A stretch of 64,000 nucleotides of DNA, taken from Halichondria panicea (taxonomy: Eukaryota > Porifera > Demospongiae > Suberitida > Halichondriidae). Position 1 is the first letter of the stretch; the number at the start of each line of letters is the position of its first letter. The stretch covers positions 3,089,501 through 3,153,500 of the forward strand of contig NC_087387.1 in NCBI RefSeq assembly GCF_963675165.1, written 5' to 3'. The position numbers and the translations under genes were made by a program. The notes under the pieces were generated by a model. The model made no database searches, had not been told where the DNA came from, and saw only the letters and a list, made by a program, of their open reading frames with translations. This document shows, one piece after another, positions 10,177-22,007 of the stretch.

Positions 10177-13100
10177 ATGGCTCATGGTAGCATTCAAATG
10201 GATGAGGACATTATTAAGTCTCCCAATGATGACAAGACATATGGGTAAGGGAAATTTGTACAAAGTCTTTATGTAGATCTAGATCTCGATCATATTAAAA
10301 TATTACAAGGGTAGATCTACATCTATAATTATGACATGCATTCATAATTATGAAGAGGAGTTGTAGTTCAGCCTAATCACAGTGATAAAAATGTCCGACC
10401 AAAAAGAAATCTTATATTATAGATTACTCACGGTTTAAGTGCACGGGTCTCCTCTTTATTTTAATTACCGTACTTATTCGATTTAAGGCGACACTTTTTT
10501 AAATAATTATTATTAAAGCCAGAGGTCGTTTTTTTGTTTGTGAGGTTGAAAAATTATGTGTCGGATATTTAGAGGGTCGCATCTAATTGGAGGTTACTCT
10601 ACCATCCTCGATTATAGGCCGCTTAAATTACATTGTTTCTTGCTGCCTGGAATCAAGGTTTAACCTCTATTTAGGACGCGACATAAAAAAAATAATTGTC
10701 AATGCAGCATGTATCGAAATACAAGATGTCTTTTAGAGGTCAGAAAATTGGAAAAGATCGAGGGTGTCGCATATTTGGAGGGTCACTTTAAATCGAATAA
10801 GTACAGTACAGAGACTTCAGAGGGGATCGAGGTTGTCACAGAGATACAATCAAATAGGCAATAGGCGTGCACCCTGAGGCATTGTTGACCATTGTATACG
10901 GTATATTATTTGGTGCTGTGTAGTCTAGCTTAGGCCCGTGTTACAATGTCACATGGTTAATTAATTGCTACCAACACTGCATTGCACAATACATATAATT
11001 AATGGGAAATTTGGTTTGAGTCATCAGTTTTAACCGATTTTGTGCTTATTATGTAAATTAGATAGATTCCTGATACATGCAGCATACCCTACGTACAGTG
11101 CTACCGTATATAGTTGGTTATTTTTGTATGGTGGACATTTTCGTACATTTTGTATATTCATAAGAAAATTAAAACTACGAAACTATTCTATTCAACGTCA
11201 TTATCTTGAGCTGTACGAATATTATTATTTAAATACTAAAATAATGGGTAGTTCATACGAAATTTTGCACCAACTAAAATTACTCGATGTACGGTATACG
11301 TTTACATGTATGTAGGATACCATCTAATGCTATTTTAGTGAGTGGCATTCGTGTCACATATTTTTGTATCACACGATTATTGAGGCCTGTACAATCCCAT
11401 TGAAATTGCAGCGTTTAATCATAACGGTTTAATCGAGAAAATAAGTTAATCGTATAAATATATGCAAATGTTTTTGGAGCCTTAAGTTTCACAGAAACCG
11501 GGCGACGACCCAACTTTGATTGTCTCTCTTTTTCACAGATACATGCCGCTTGGTAACGGGCTGAAGGTATTGCTAGTCAGTGATCCTTTGACTGAGAAGG
11601 CTGCTGCTGCTCTCTCTGTCAGAGTTGGTCAGTTTTAACTTTCATTTGTGTACCACATAAAGTGCTTAGGGGAGGGGAATTGAAGTATATACGTACGTGT
11701 ACCTATGCAAGATACGTAATACACACACGCATAATGTGTTATAGGAGTGCTTGATTCCTTATTGGTAATTAAATGATTGTACATCCCTTCTGCCATAAAT
11801 TATTGTCTGTCATTGCACCTACACACAGGTTACCTCTCGGACCCTGATGTCATTCCAGGTCTTGCCCACCTATGTGAGCACATGCTCTTTCTGGGGACAG
11901 AAAAGGTCAGCAACAATTGTTGGTCATATCAATTGCATGGTCATTACGAATACCTTGTAAGCTTCATTTGCAGTCACATGATGTGTGTGGTCATTATATG
12001 AATACTGTGTAAGCTTCATTTGCATGCACATGATGTGAGACGACACAATTTATTTTCCCTGTACGCGTACATTGTATTGCATACCCTTGCTGTGAAATTG
12101 TGCACATGTGGTGCTTATCACATTAATAATTTATTGCAGTATCCCTCGGAGAATGAATACACACAGGTGAGTCAGTAGTAATTAATTAAGTAGGTGCATG
12201 CCTTGTTTTGCTTACTTGGAATGCCATTGCAGCCTTTTCAGAATAGCTAGTGCGTAGCAAATTGTCCATGGGGTGTTGCTACTCTACTTAGTAGTTAGCT
12301 CTGCACTAGAACGCTAGCTATTGGTAGCTGCAAGAGTGAGAAGAGAGCTGCATCGCCATGTCTACGTCTACTGTACTGTTGCCAGCCATTAATTTTAGAC
12401 TTTGTACTTTTGGCATCCGCATCAGTCATGGTCGATCATTTCCCACTCTTTGAGTTTAGCAAAATTAATGCATTGTTCATCATGATAATTATCATGTGTG
12501 TATTAGCAATAGCTAGTAGCTTTATGTTATGTAGCTTTGTCACATCCACCGAGGCATCAGCACCCGCGGTGCTTTCATTATGGATTAGTTCATAAATAAA
12601 TAATATTATTGATTGGAATACTCACTTTCTTTCTTTGTCTAATGGTTAGGGAATTTCTTGTGTATTGAAATGTTTGCTGTTTGGACCGCATGATTGCCCC
12701 TTCAGTTTCTGTCACATCACGGGGGGTCATCCAATGCTTTCACTACGGGGGAGTATACCACGTACTACTTTGATGTTGCCTGTGAGCACCTCCATGAAGC
12801 ACTAGACAGGTGAGGAGATTACAGCATGTGTGCCTGAGGTAGATCGATATCTCAGGATTAAGTGGCCTCCTTTTTCATATTGTAATATCTTATGCTAAGG
12901 TATTCCATTTAGCAGTGGAGCATAATTATACTTTGAATAGCAGCAGCTTCAACACTTTCACTTTATGATGTGCTGTAGGTTCTCCCAGTTCTTTCACTGT
13001 CCTCTGTTTAATGCTGACTCCAAAGACAGGGAGATCAATGCAGTGGACTCTGGTTAGTTGGTCTGTCTGTCGATTGCTTCTCATCGTACTGTTGTTTCAG

Positions 13101-16100
13101 GCTTTTGTACATGTAATGTAGTTCTGTGTTTATAGAGGCTAGGAGCATGCTATCATTGAATTCACCACTAAAACATTTGTGACGACAGTGGAACACCTCA
13201 TGTGTTTATTGAGGTATCCTGATTTTAGGAGTTATTTGCTGTACGTACATGTCTATAATAACAACTGGGAGTTAAAATTGGGGTTTCCACTGTACGTGGG
13301 TTAAAGGACAATTTTCATTCACAATGTATAGCTCTCAACTAATGACAACTGTATTATATACGATGGTCCATAGTATAGTGTATATATTATAGTCAGTCTT
13401 CACTGGTCACTGCAGTAAACGGATGCACCTTTGTTTGTGTCCTAGCTGTGTAACATACAGAAATGGACAATATTCCTATTAATAGTGAAACTCCCAGTTT
13501 GTGAACGACGTAACTAATTATTGACCAATTCCAACCTCACCAACCAATCCCTGGCTCAATAGGGTGGCACCGGGACTGTACAGTACGTGTATATCTATTT
13601 GCTTGATCATCATCTCATTATTGTCGTATTTGTTATACTTGTACCTGTGAAAAAATTGTGGTATTTTCTTGTGAGATTAAATTAATTGTTTACACAGAGA
13701 ACAATAAGAATCTCCAAGTTGACACATGGAGGTTTCGTCAGGTCTGCCACACCCTCTCTCGACCTAGACACCCCTACGGCAAGTTCGGCACCGGTACGTC
13801 CAATCACAGCATGAGCTTAATGAGAGCATTGCCTGCCAGCTCTGTGAGAGTATACACTCCAGCTGAAAGTATAGATTCTAAGAGTATACTGGTTGTAAGT
13901 ACAGCTTGACATCAATTGAATGGGTTGAATTTTTTTTCTTAACAGAAAAAAGTTAAGAAAAAAGCTCAGTTGCAAATATTCTTGTTTGCAGGCAGTAAGG
14001 TCACGCTAGAGACCCGGCCCCAAGAGCTTGGCTTGGATGTACGTGAGGAACTGCTTCAGTTCCACTCTCAGCACTACTCCTCCAACCTTATGGCTCTTGT
14101 AGTGCTCGGAAAAGGTACGTACACGTATAGCCACCAGAGGAGGAGAGGGGTATGGATATGGGTATACGTGTAGTATGGAAAGCATAGATTTATGAGGAGT
14201 GCCTCTGTTACAATGACATGTGGGTGGTAAGTATTTGTATTTGCTTTTGTGTAGAGTCTATCAACGAGCTCGCCTCGCTGACTCAACAATTGTATACTCC
14301 GATAATCAACAGGGACATCCCTATTCCTGAGTTCCCCCTACACCCTTACTCAGAGGACCAACTTCAGGTTGGTATACTACTTACTTCGGTATTTTTTTTA
14401 GGCAAATTGTCGTTTGAAGTAATACCAGGTAGTTTGTGGTTTTTCTGTTGTACAATGTATTACTAGCACAATGAGTCGAAGGTAAGGAGTGGCAGTCTGG
14501 AACGACCCCCTCCTTTGAACTGCAATATATTATATAGTGGTCATAAAGCAGCTCTAGTGTTACTTTACAGTACATTTCTGCATGTCACATGACTGGTTCA
14601 GTGTATGATGTGCATTATAATAATATTATTGTAACATATTTAGTAACATATTTTAGTAACATGTACACGTATGACATTGCAGTATGTCATAGATCCGTGG
14701 GCACCGTACCCATTGTCACATGGCTTGTTATTAATTTTGTGTTCAGATTTGGATAGAGTACGTGCCCATAAAGGAGCTAAGGAAGCTGGATATGGAGTTC
14801 CCACTACCTGACCTCTCTGCCTACTACCACTCTGATGTATGTGTGTACTAATACCGTATTGCTACGCAAACCTTAAGTGCTTATAATTATTTGCAAAAAT
14901 ATGACCGCAACACTTTATAAGCAAAATTATGGCTGTGCCATTATTGAAAAATACATTGCAGTACGTAATTTACTGTAATGCCATTTCCTAACTTTTTTGC
15001 CTCACCAGATTCATGATTTGAACTTCAGCTTTTTTATCTAAAAATTCATGCTATACCATTATGTGTACTCGCGCATGCTACACATTATTTTGTACATGCA
15101 GCCGACATATTACGTTTCCCACCTAATTGGTCACGAGGGCCCTGGCAGTCTTCTCTCCTATCTCAAGGCCAGAGGGTGGTGTAGGAACCTCGGTGCTGGG
15201 CAGAGAGGTGGGGCTAAAGGTTTCTCTTTCTTTAGTATCAGCATGGACATGACGGTTGCTGGTGAAGGTGGGCATTAAGTGGCAACGAATAACACGTGAC
15301 CATGGTTTTGTGTGTATACTATTTACCATTTAAATCCCCTGCAGATCACATCGAGGAAATAGTAACAGCGGTGTTCCAGTACATTGCTATGCTCAGACAA
15401 AAGGGACCGCAAGAGTGGGTGTTCCAAGAGTGTGCCGTAAGTATTTATCTTCACTCCATTGTATTCCCTGTTTCTGACAATGTTGTATATACATGTATGA
15501 TATATGTGTTTTCTGGTCTTATACTACGTAATTCTTATTTGCAGGACCTGAATTCCATCGACTTCAGATTCCAAGACAAGCTTAAACCAAAAAACTATGT
15601 GACTGCTATCACACGCTTATTACATGTGAGTTTGGGCACGTGTGTTACAAAATACACACTTTCAATGATTTTAAAATTGATGGTAACCGGTGCTCCTTGT
15701 AGGAGTTTCCTGCTCGTGAGGTTTTATCAGGCTGTTACCTTTTGACCGAGTTCAGGCCAGACCTCATCCAACTAGTACTGGATAAGTTGCATCCTCGGTA
15801 TTTGAGAGTGGGGGTCGTGAGTCAGCGCTATGAGGGCAAGACCAGCTACACCGAACCATGGTACAACTCTCAGTACAATACGAGGAAGATTGACCAAGTT
15901 CTTATCAATGGATGGAGTTCTGTTTGTCCAATTAAAGAGCTCTATTTACCAGCCGAAAATGAGTTTATACCGACGGACTTTGACCTTGTGCCTTTGGATA
16001 AAGACCAAGCGTCAGCGGTGCCTAAGCTTGTTGTTGTAAGTTGTTGTTCTTCCTATTCTCTTATAAAATTAATGTTGTTTGCAGGACAGTGAGATGTGCA

Positions 16101-17460
16101 AAGTTTGGTTCAAACAAGATGACACCTTCTTTTGCCCCAAGGCCTGCGTCTATTTTCAAATCTCAACGTTAGTTATCCATCCAAAAATACAAACACTTGT
16201 AACAACTGGTCACGTATAGTAGTCCTTTTTGCTTATTGACTTCGAGCAAGTGTTAACAGTTTGCAAACCAGTCACATCAATGCCACCACAACGACACTCA
16301 CTGCATACAGTCATTAGCAGACTATATAATTATAGTGACTATTATACACATACCGTAATTATGTATATAACCTGTATATGGATGCATACACGTGCATGCT
16401 AGATTTCCCTCTATCAGGCCATTACAAACTCAATTCAGAAAGTCATTCATACAATTTCATACTCAATCCACTACATGCAAAGACTAATCAATGATACCCT
16501 ACAGAGTCAATCCACTACATGCAAAGACTAATCAATGATACAGAGTCAATCCACTACATGCAAAGACTAATCAATGATACCCTACAGAGTCATGGCGTAC
16601 AAGGACCCAACCTGTTCCTGTTTAGCCTCTCTCTTCATTCGATTGCTTGTGGAGGATCTCAATGAGTTTGCTTACAATGCTGAAATATCAGGGATCAGCT
16701 ATAACATCTCACTGTCTGTCTATGGCATCATTGTGAGTAATCATAGATTGATATGTTATAAGTTTGTAGCGAAAACAATTCATTACAGCGTATTAAATAA
16801 CATTTCAACAATAAGTGCTGCCACTAGACACCTACATGACTGTATGTCCCTGCAGGTCCAAATTAGTGGCTACAACCATAAGCAACCCATCCTGCTCTCG
16901 AAGATCATGAGCAAGTTGTCCAAATTCACTGTGGATGACAAGCAGTTTGAGATTGAGAAGGAAGTGCTAACCAGGCAGTTGAGGAACTTCAAAGCTGAGC
17001 AGCCGCACACACACGCCAAGTACTACCTTAGTCTGCTCACTGACAACATGGCATGGACCAAAGAAGAGCTTGCATCAGCTGTAGAAGGTACATGTACTTG
17101 CTTATGCAAGTTTGGCTGTTATATGTACACGTGACACTGCGTATGTCAGGGAGAAGCATCTCCTCGTTTGCATGTACACAATCATCTGTGTAAAATTGTC
17201 TCAACTAAGTTTGTCTTTAATTATAGTGACCAATAGTGAGCAGCTACAGCAGTTCCTACCAGAGCTGCTCGCTCAAGTCCATGTTGAGGCCCTTGTCCAC
17301 GGCAACATTTCACTACAGGTACACACAAGTGCTAAATAAGAATGGTATATACATTTGTGTAATTATTACCAAGCAACAGTGTGGGGTGATGAGCGTCATT
17401 ACCTAGGTTTTACACATGTAGTGGGGTACGTCGTACTTGCAAAATCTGTGTGTTACGTTT

Positions 17461-17494
<34 letters not shown>

Positions 17495-20400
17495 ACTCAT
17501 GTGTACTCATAAATATATGCACACGTATAGAGATGCCTGGAAATGGTGAGCATCGTTGAGACAGCCCTGCGTAATAAGGCTGGCTCAGTGCCCATTCATC
17601 AGAGTCAGATACCAAGACACAGAGAAGTCAAACTGCCAGACGGTCAGTGAAACAAAATTGTACAACGCAGCAATATACCAAGAGGCATGCAGCAGATACA
17701 TGTATAAATTACGTAGATAGTACCAAACTGTGCTGCAGAAAAAATACCACATAGTAAATACATCATACAGGTGCTTCTTTCTGTTACTCTACTATTAACG
17801 AAGTTCACAAGTCTTGCTGTATTGAGCTCTATCTTCAGGTATGAGACACCTAATTTATTAGTCAAGAATGTGGTACTTTCCTTAAAAGTATGAGGTGTTT
17901 TTACTAGCAAATTGTACTGTTAGTTTAATGTGGATCTGTTACAAGGTGGTATTAAGATTATGTACTCCTGGTGGTATAGTTATATTGTATTGAATTTTGA
18001 ATATTGTCCCTAATGGATTGGATTTTTCCAATCTTCATAGAATGCATGTGTACGTATATATTCTACGCTTGATACTACTGTCACTTTTACTTATAATTTT
18101 TAATATCATAGCTATAGCAACACATTCATTACATTGTATCTAATATCATGCATGCCTCCATGGTCTGCTTCGAGATAGCCTTAAAAGAAAGGGGAGGGAG
18201 TGTGGGAGTGTGGGAAAGAAGGTTTGAATGTAACAATATCCCCTCTCTCACACACACACACACGTCAGTCGTGTAAGACAATGAATAATTATGTGTTGCT
18301 ATAATTATGATATTAAATTAGTAGTACAGTAGAACCTCGATTATCCGGACACCTTGGTTCCAGAAGCAGGCCGGATAAGTGAATATGCCGGATAATCGAA
18401 TAGATAAACCACGCCTTGATCCACCCACTTTATTGATGAACAGCAGTGCCACATGTTGTCTGCGCATGCGCAAAAGAAAAGCAGGCATGTCTCCATGGTA
18501 ACAGCTGCAACGCGCATGCGCATTTTAGGGACACGCCCATTTTCTGAATTATGTAATCTGATAAGAAAAGAAAACTGCCAAGCCGGATAATCGAGGTTCC
18601 GGATAATCGAGGGCCGGATAATCGAGGTTCTACTGTATCAAGCGTAGAATAATTATACGTACACATTAATTCTGTGATGCATAGCCTTACCTAAGTCTTA
18701 GTCTAAAGTTCTGATTACCATACTGTGTGTTCTTCCTACATTTGCATGTAGTTAATTATGTCAATAATTATTGATGCATCTTTTGTTATTACAATGTTGG
18801 CAAAGTTTTTATGATACCAGGTGGGTCCTGAGGAGACTCGGCTGAACATGCTGCTGGAGCTCCTGGCTCAGGTCTTGCAGGAGCCATTCTTTGACACGCT
18901 GAGAACAAAAGAGCAACTTGGTGGGTGTAGTAACTCGTAGCACTAGTTTATACTGTATGTGTATAGTGTCAAGGATAATTGTACTAAAATCCTGAACAAT
19001 AAATTTGTTATAAGCCCTGTCTCAATCTTATCAGGAGCAAATCTTATAAGTTATATAATTATTATGATCGATGTATTGTACATGTAAACAAAGCTGGACC
19101 ATTTATTGTACATCTAAGACTAGAAAACATTATTATTTTGGTAAATAATCATCTCAATATGAATTTCTTCTGCAGGCTACATTGTTGCTAGTGGTTTGAA
19201 GAGGTCCAATGGAGTCCAGGGAATTGCGTTCATTGTCCAATCAGACAAACCAGCCGAGTTTGTGGAGAAGAGGACTGAAGTGTTCTTGCTCAATGCTAAG
19301 GTAAATAACTATATTAAGGCTGTGATTACCTATACATGTACAAATGTAGGTGTGTTTTTCTGCCTGGTTTGTTTAATGTAAATTCATGGGCACAATAACA
19401 TAGGTGATCTTATGCTATCCAGCTGTAATGGAATCATATTGCCCTCGGTATCGGTATCTATTTAATTGACGACTCCCACCGTACAAATTGGCTAAGGTCA
19501 TACATTCATTTCCATGTCAAAGTTACTTTGTCTGAATGTGAGTGTGAATATTACTCCTAATAAGTATAATAATTATAGGAAATACTCTCAACATTGTGTA
19601 CTGAGACATTTGAGCGTCACAAGAAAGCCGTCTCTGTGAAGAGGACTGAGAAACCAAAGAAACTCATTGCAGAATGCAATAAGTACTGGTCTGAGATCAG
19701 TACTCAGCAGTACTACTTCAACAGAGGTAATAATTTATATGCTGCTGAGTTAGTGCTCTTCTCGCTGTCAGTTGACAATGTCAGCATTTAGCAGCACCGA
19801 AACAATCTTGATATGATTATAATTATGCCCATTCATTTTTTCAACTGTTATTAAGTCTGCTGAGTGCCACTAATGTTTTATGCCTTTTTTTATTTTGTAG
19901 ATGAAGAGGAGGTGAAGTTCTTGGAAACTGTCAGTGTAGAAGATTTGACAAAGTTCTTTAAGGTATTTTGACTGAAAGATATGATAACCTAAAATTTGGG
20001 ATTCACCATACCGTACAATAATTATGTACACCATGCAATTGCGTTACACCATACGTTTATTGCAACATATTGTTTCCTGATAACAGGACTATGTTGCTTC
20101 TGACGCTCCCTTCAGACACAAGCTGATAATACACATTGTACCTTTGAGTGATGGAAGTAGTGTGCTCAGTGATGAGGTGGATGGCCCCACTAGTGAGGCG
20201 GGAACTGACGAAACTGACCATCACCACTTGCAAGAGGTATGTACGTATAATTATATCAGTATTGCGACTCTCAACCATACTACTCGCGAAGTGTAATTAT
20301 GTAGTTAGTTACCTAGTAACCAGTGTCATCGTAATCATTAGTCTAATTGACCATTAATTTGCTTCATTGTTCAGACTACGTATATTAGATAACCATAACG

Positions 20401-20698
20401 AGCACAAAAATATAATATGCACTGCTTTCAGCTTTGATTTCACAATCCAATTAGTTGTTTGCTCAAACATGCAACAAATACAAGTCATATTGCATCTTAA
20501 CTATTATTGTGTTTGCTAGCGTTCATGAATTGGTGTGTTACGTCAATAGCTTTGCGTACTGCATGCTACCTGTGTAGCTAATTCGTGCACACTCCATTTA
20601 ATTCACAGGCTGTACAAATAGTGGATTTTTCAAGTTTCAAGAATTCTCTAACTGTATACCCTTCTGTGGAACCATACATATCAACGCTTCTTTCATAG
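10177..20698 (+). CDS. IDE: Insulin-degrading enzyme (insulysin), M16A metallopeptidase
   Basis: Twenty-six exons: 10177-10244, 11539-11627, 11829-11905, 12140-12166, 12706-12809, 12979-13052, 13698-13793, 13992-14114, 14255-14367, 14747-14836, 15102-15267, 15345-15436, 15545-15625, 15703-16035, 16085-16167, 16588-16732, 16856-17087, 17227-17318, 17531-17642, 17771-17838, 18821-18920, 19176-19300, 19579-19726, 19901-19962, 20087-20236, 20609-20698. Sum 2940 nt, 979 aa, close to the roughly 1000 aa of animal IDE. The inverted zinc motif HLCEH gives H66, E69, H70, and the distal zinc ligand E147 (NAVDSE) keeps the family spacing of 77. The second-half substrate-binding Arg and Tyr of LRTKEQLGY are R783 and Y790. 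The segments [20 protein letters not shown] and [14 protein letters not shown] are near-diagnostic. The enzyme is a cytosolic clamshell protease of small peptides (insulin, amyloid-type peptides). No mitochondrial presequence precedes the first ATG. All catalytic residues are kept, so it should be active. Confidence 0.97.
10468..10808. mobile_element. MITE-like TIR element in IDE intron 1
   Basis: The left end reads ccgtacttattcgatttaa and the right end is its inverted counterpart (ttaaatcgaataagtac). The interior has no coding potential and holds several related inverted motifs. Length is about 340 bp. Non-autonomous DNA transposon by structure; the superfamily is not assigned. Confidence 0.6.
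12230..12600. repeat. Dispersed repeat copy in IDE intron 4
   Basis: Shares blocks with other places in the window: the segment around tagttagctctgcacta is repeated near 52740, and a block including caccgaggcatcagcac ending at about 12580 recurs at about 61480-61510. Non-coding; probably copies of one non-autonomous interspersed family. Confidence 0.55.
16462..16587 (+). repeat. Three tandem copies of a 39-45 bp unit at an IDE acceptor
   Basis: The unit (tcaatccactacatgcaaag...) occurs three times immediately upstream of IDE exon 16. The first and third copies end in ccctacag and the middle one lacks six bases (gatacag). The functional acceptor is the end of the last copy (16587). Each earlier copy carries a duplicate AG acceptor-like sequence. 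Confidence 0.8.
17463..17494. repeat. CA microsatellite in IDE intron 18
   Basis: An uninterrupted run of ca dinucleotides, about 30 bp, in the intron just upstream of exon 19. Confidence 0.85.
18327..18635. mobile_element. Pogo/Tigger-like MITE in IDE intron 20
   Basis: Terminal inverted repeats begin cagtagaacctcgattatcc and end in the exact reverse complement, with TA dinucleotides on both flanks as expected for Tc1/mariner/pogo target duplication. The right side holds three more copies of the 'gccggataatcga' motif. About 309 bp with no transposase, hence non-autonomous. Confidence 0.8.
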
Positions 20699-22007
20699 TA
20701 TGTGGAGTACATTCTGTTGTGCAATTTTTGGAACTATACCATTGTTTTTGTACCACATTCTCCCTGTGAGTCTTGATAATTACAATAATTTATTATTTAA
20801 GCATGCGTAATTATTACTGTACTGTGATTATGATTGTAGATACAGAGGTAGAGAAAGAAGGAGAGCTAGCCTCCTACACAGGCCTCCTCTTGAGTAGAAG
20901 TGAAGTAGGCGTGGGAACGAGGCTAGGGGGAGTAGAGGAGCTCTGACACGCGTGCCTTGATTTAGCAATTAGCCTCTGCGAATGTTGAGCGTGGGCGGAT
21001 AATCGAGGCATAATTACGCCCATGCTCAACGTTATTGCAGAGGCTAATTGCTAAATCAACTCCTCTGGGGGGGGGGGGGGGGAGCGTGAGGTTGAATTGC
21101 ATGGGGAGAGTTGGGGATAATGAAGGGTGGGGGTAGAGAGCAGAGGAGGTATGATACATGTGCCTCGATTAGGCTAATTGCCTCTGCAATAATGTTGAGC
21201 GTGGGGGCTGATAATTGAGGCATAATTACGCAACGAATGAGTAAAGCTCAGTGATTTGAGCATGCAGCTCAGCTGTGTTTCTCTGATATAATTATACTTG
21301 TGGCCTTGGTAACAATGACTCAGCGAGTGACTTGAGGTTACGGTATACTAATTGCTCATGAATAATTCATAAGATATTTATTTTCTTTATTTCTCATCAC
21401 TACATTGTTTTTGTAACTTGCAATGATTATCAATGAAAAGAGAACATGAAACAATGCTGGCTATTATTGTAGCTAAAAGTATCTATGTCTTGTAATCCAA
21501 TGAAGTGGTCTGAGGTCAGCTGGAAAAACGGAGTATTTTGTCGTCAAATTTTGTTGGCTGCATAGCTTCTAGGTTGTCTTTCTGACCAGTATTCGATGCC
21601 TAAAGACTTACTGGAGGGCGAGTCGAAGAGATCTTGTTCATAGAGACCTTACAGCAAAAAATATATCCTTGTTACTACTCTACAGTCGCCATATTAGCCT
21701 ACAAAAACAGCTAGAAATGGCCGTAACTTTGTTTCAACTTACTCTCTTGGGAAAAACTCTTCGAGTCGCCCTGCCCCTTTATTGGTACAATAAGAAACAG
21801 CAGACTATACGGTAAGGAGGGGTTTCCTGATGCTTAGAATTGACAACAAGTGAAAGCTGTCCAGCACTAGTTGGGCGGAGTCCAACCAACGCTTTTCAAT
21901 TGGCTGGTAAGAATCACCACAGTTGAAAGTACACCTAGGAATCTATAAAGCGTAGAATTGTCTATGCTCATCCTTACCATCTGGATCGATCTATACTGCA
22001 TGTCCAC
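20699..22007. other. Spacer between IDE and MRPS35 with hairpin elements
   Basis: No coding exon recognised. Contains a roughly 100 bp near-perfect palindrome (20958-21058), a second related copy near 21141-21235, a poly-G run at about 21067-21082, and a short copy of a 'tagttgggc.gagtccaacca' motif near 21866 that matches one arm of the hairpin at 46610. Confidence 0.6.
20958..21058. repeat. Long palindromic (foldback) MITE
   Basis: Left arm tgatttagcaattagcctct pairs with the reverse complement ending at 21058; the arms also share gttgagcgtggg. The element is almost all stem. Related stems occur at 21141-21235 and 30828-30978. Confidence 0.75.

Noticed and set aside
11040-11315. 91-codon open frame in IDE intron 1
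   Set aside because: Lies inside AT-rich intron sequence related to the TIR families; Tyr/Leu-rich chance translation with no flanking splice logic.
18444-18530. NRF1-like gcgcatgcgc motifs in IDE intron 20
   Set aside because: Both copies lie inside the pogo-like MITE, so they are probably part of the element, not a promoter.
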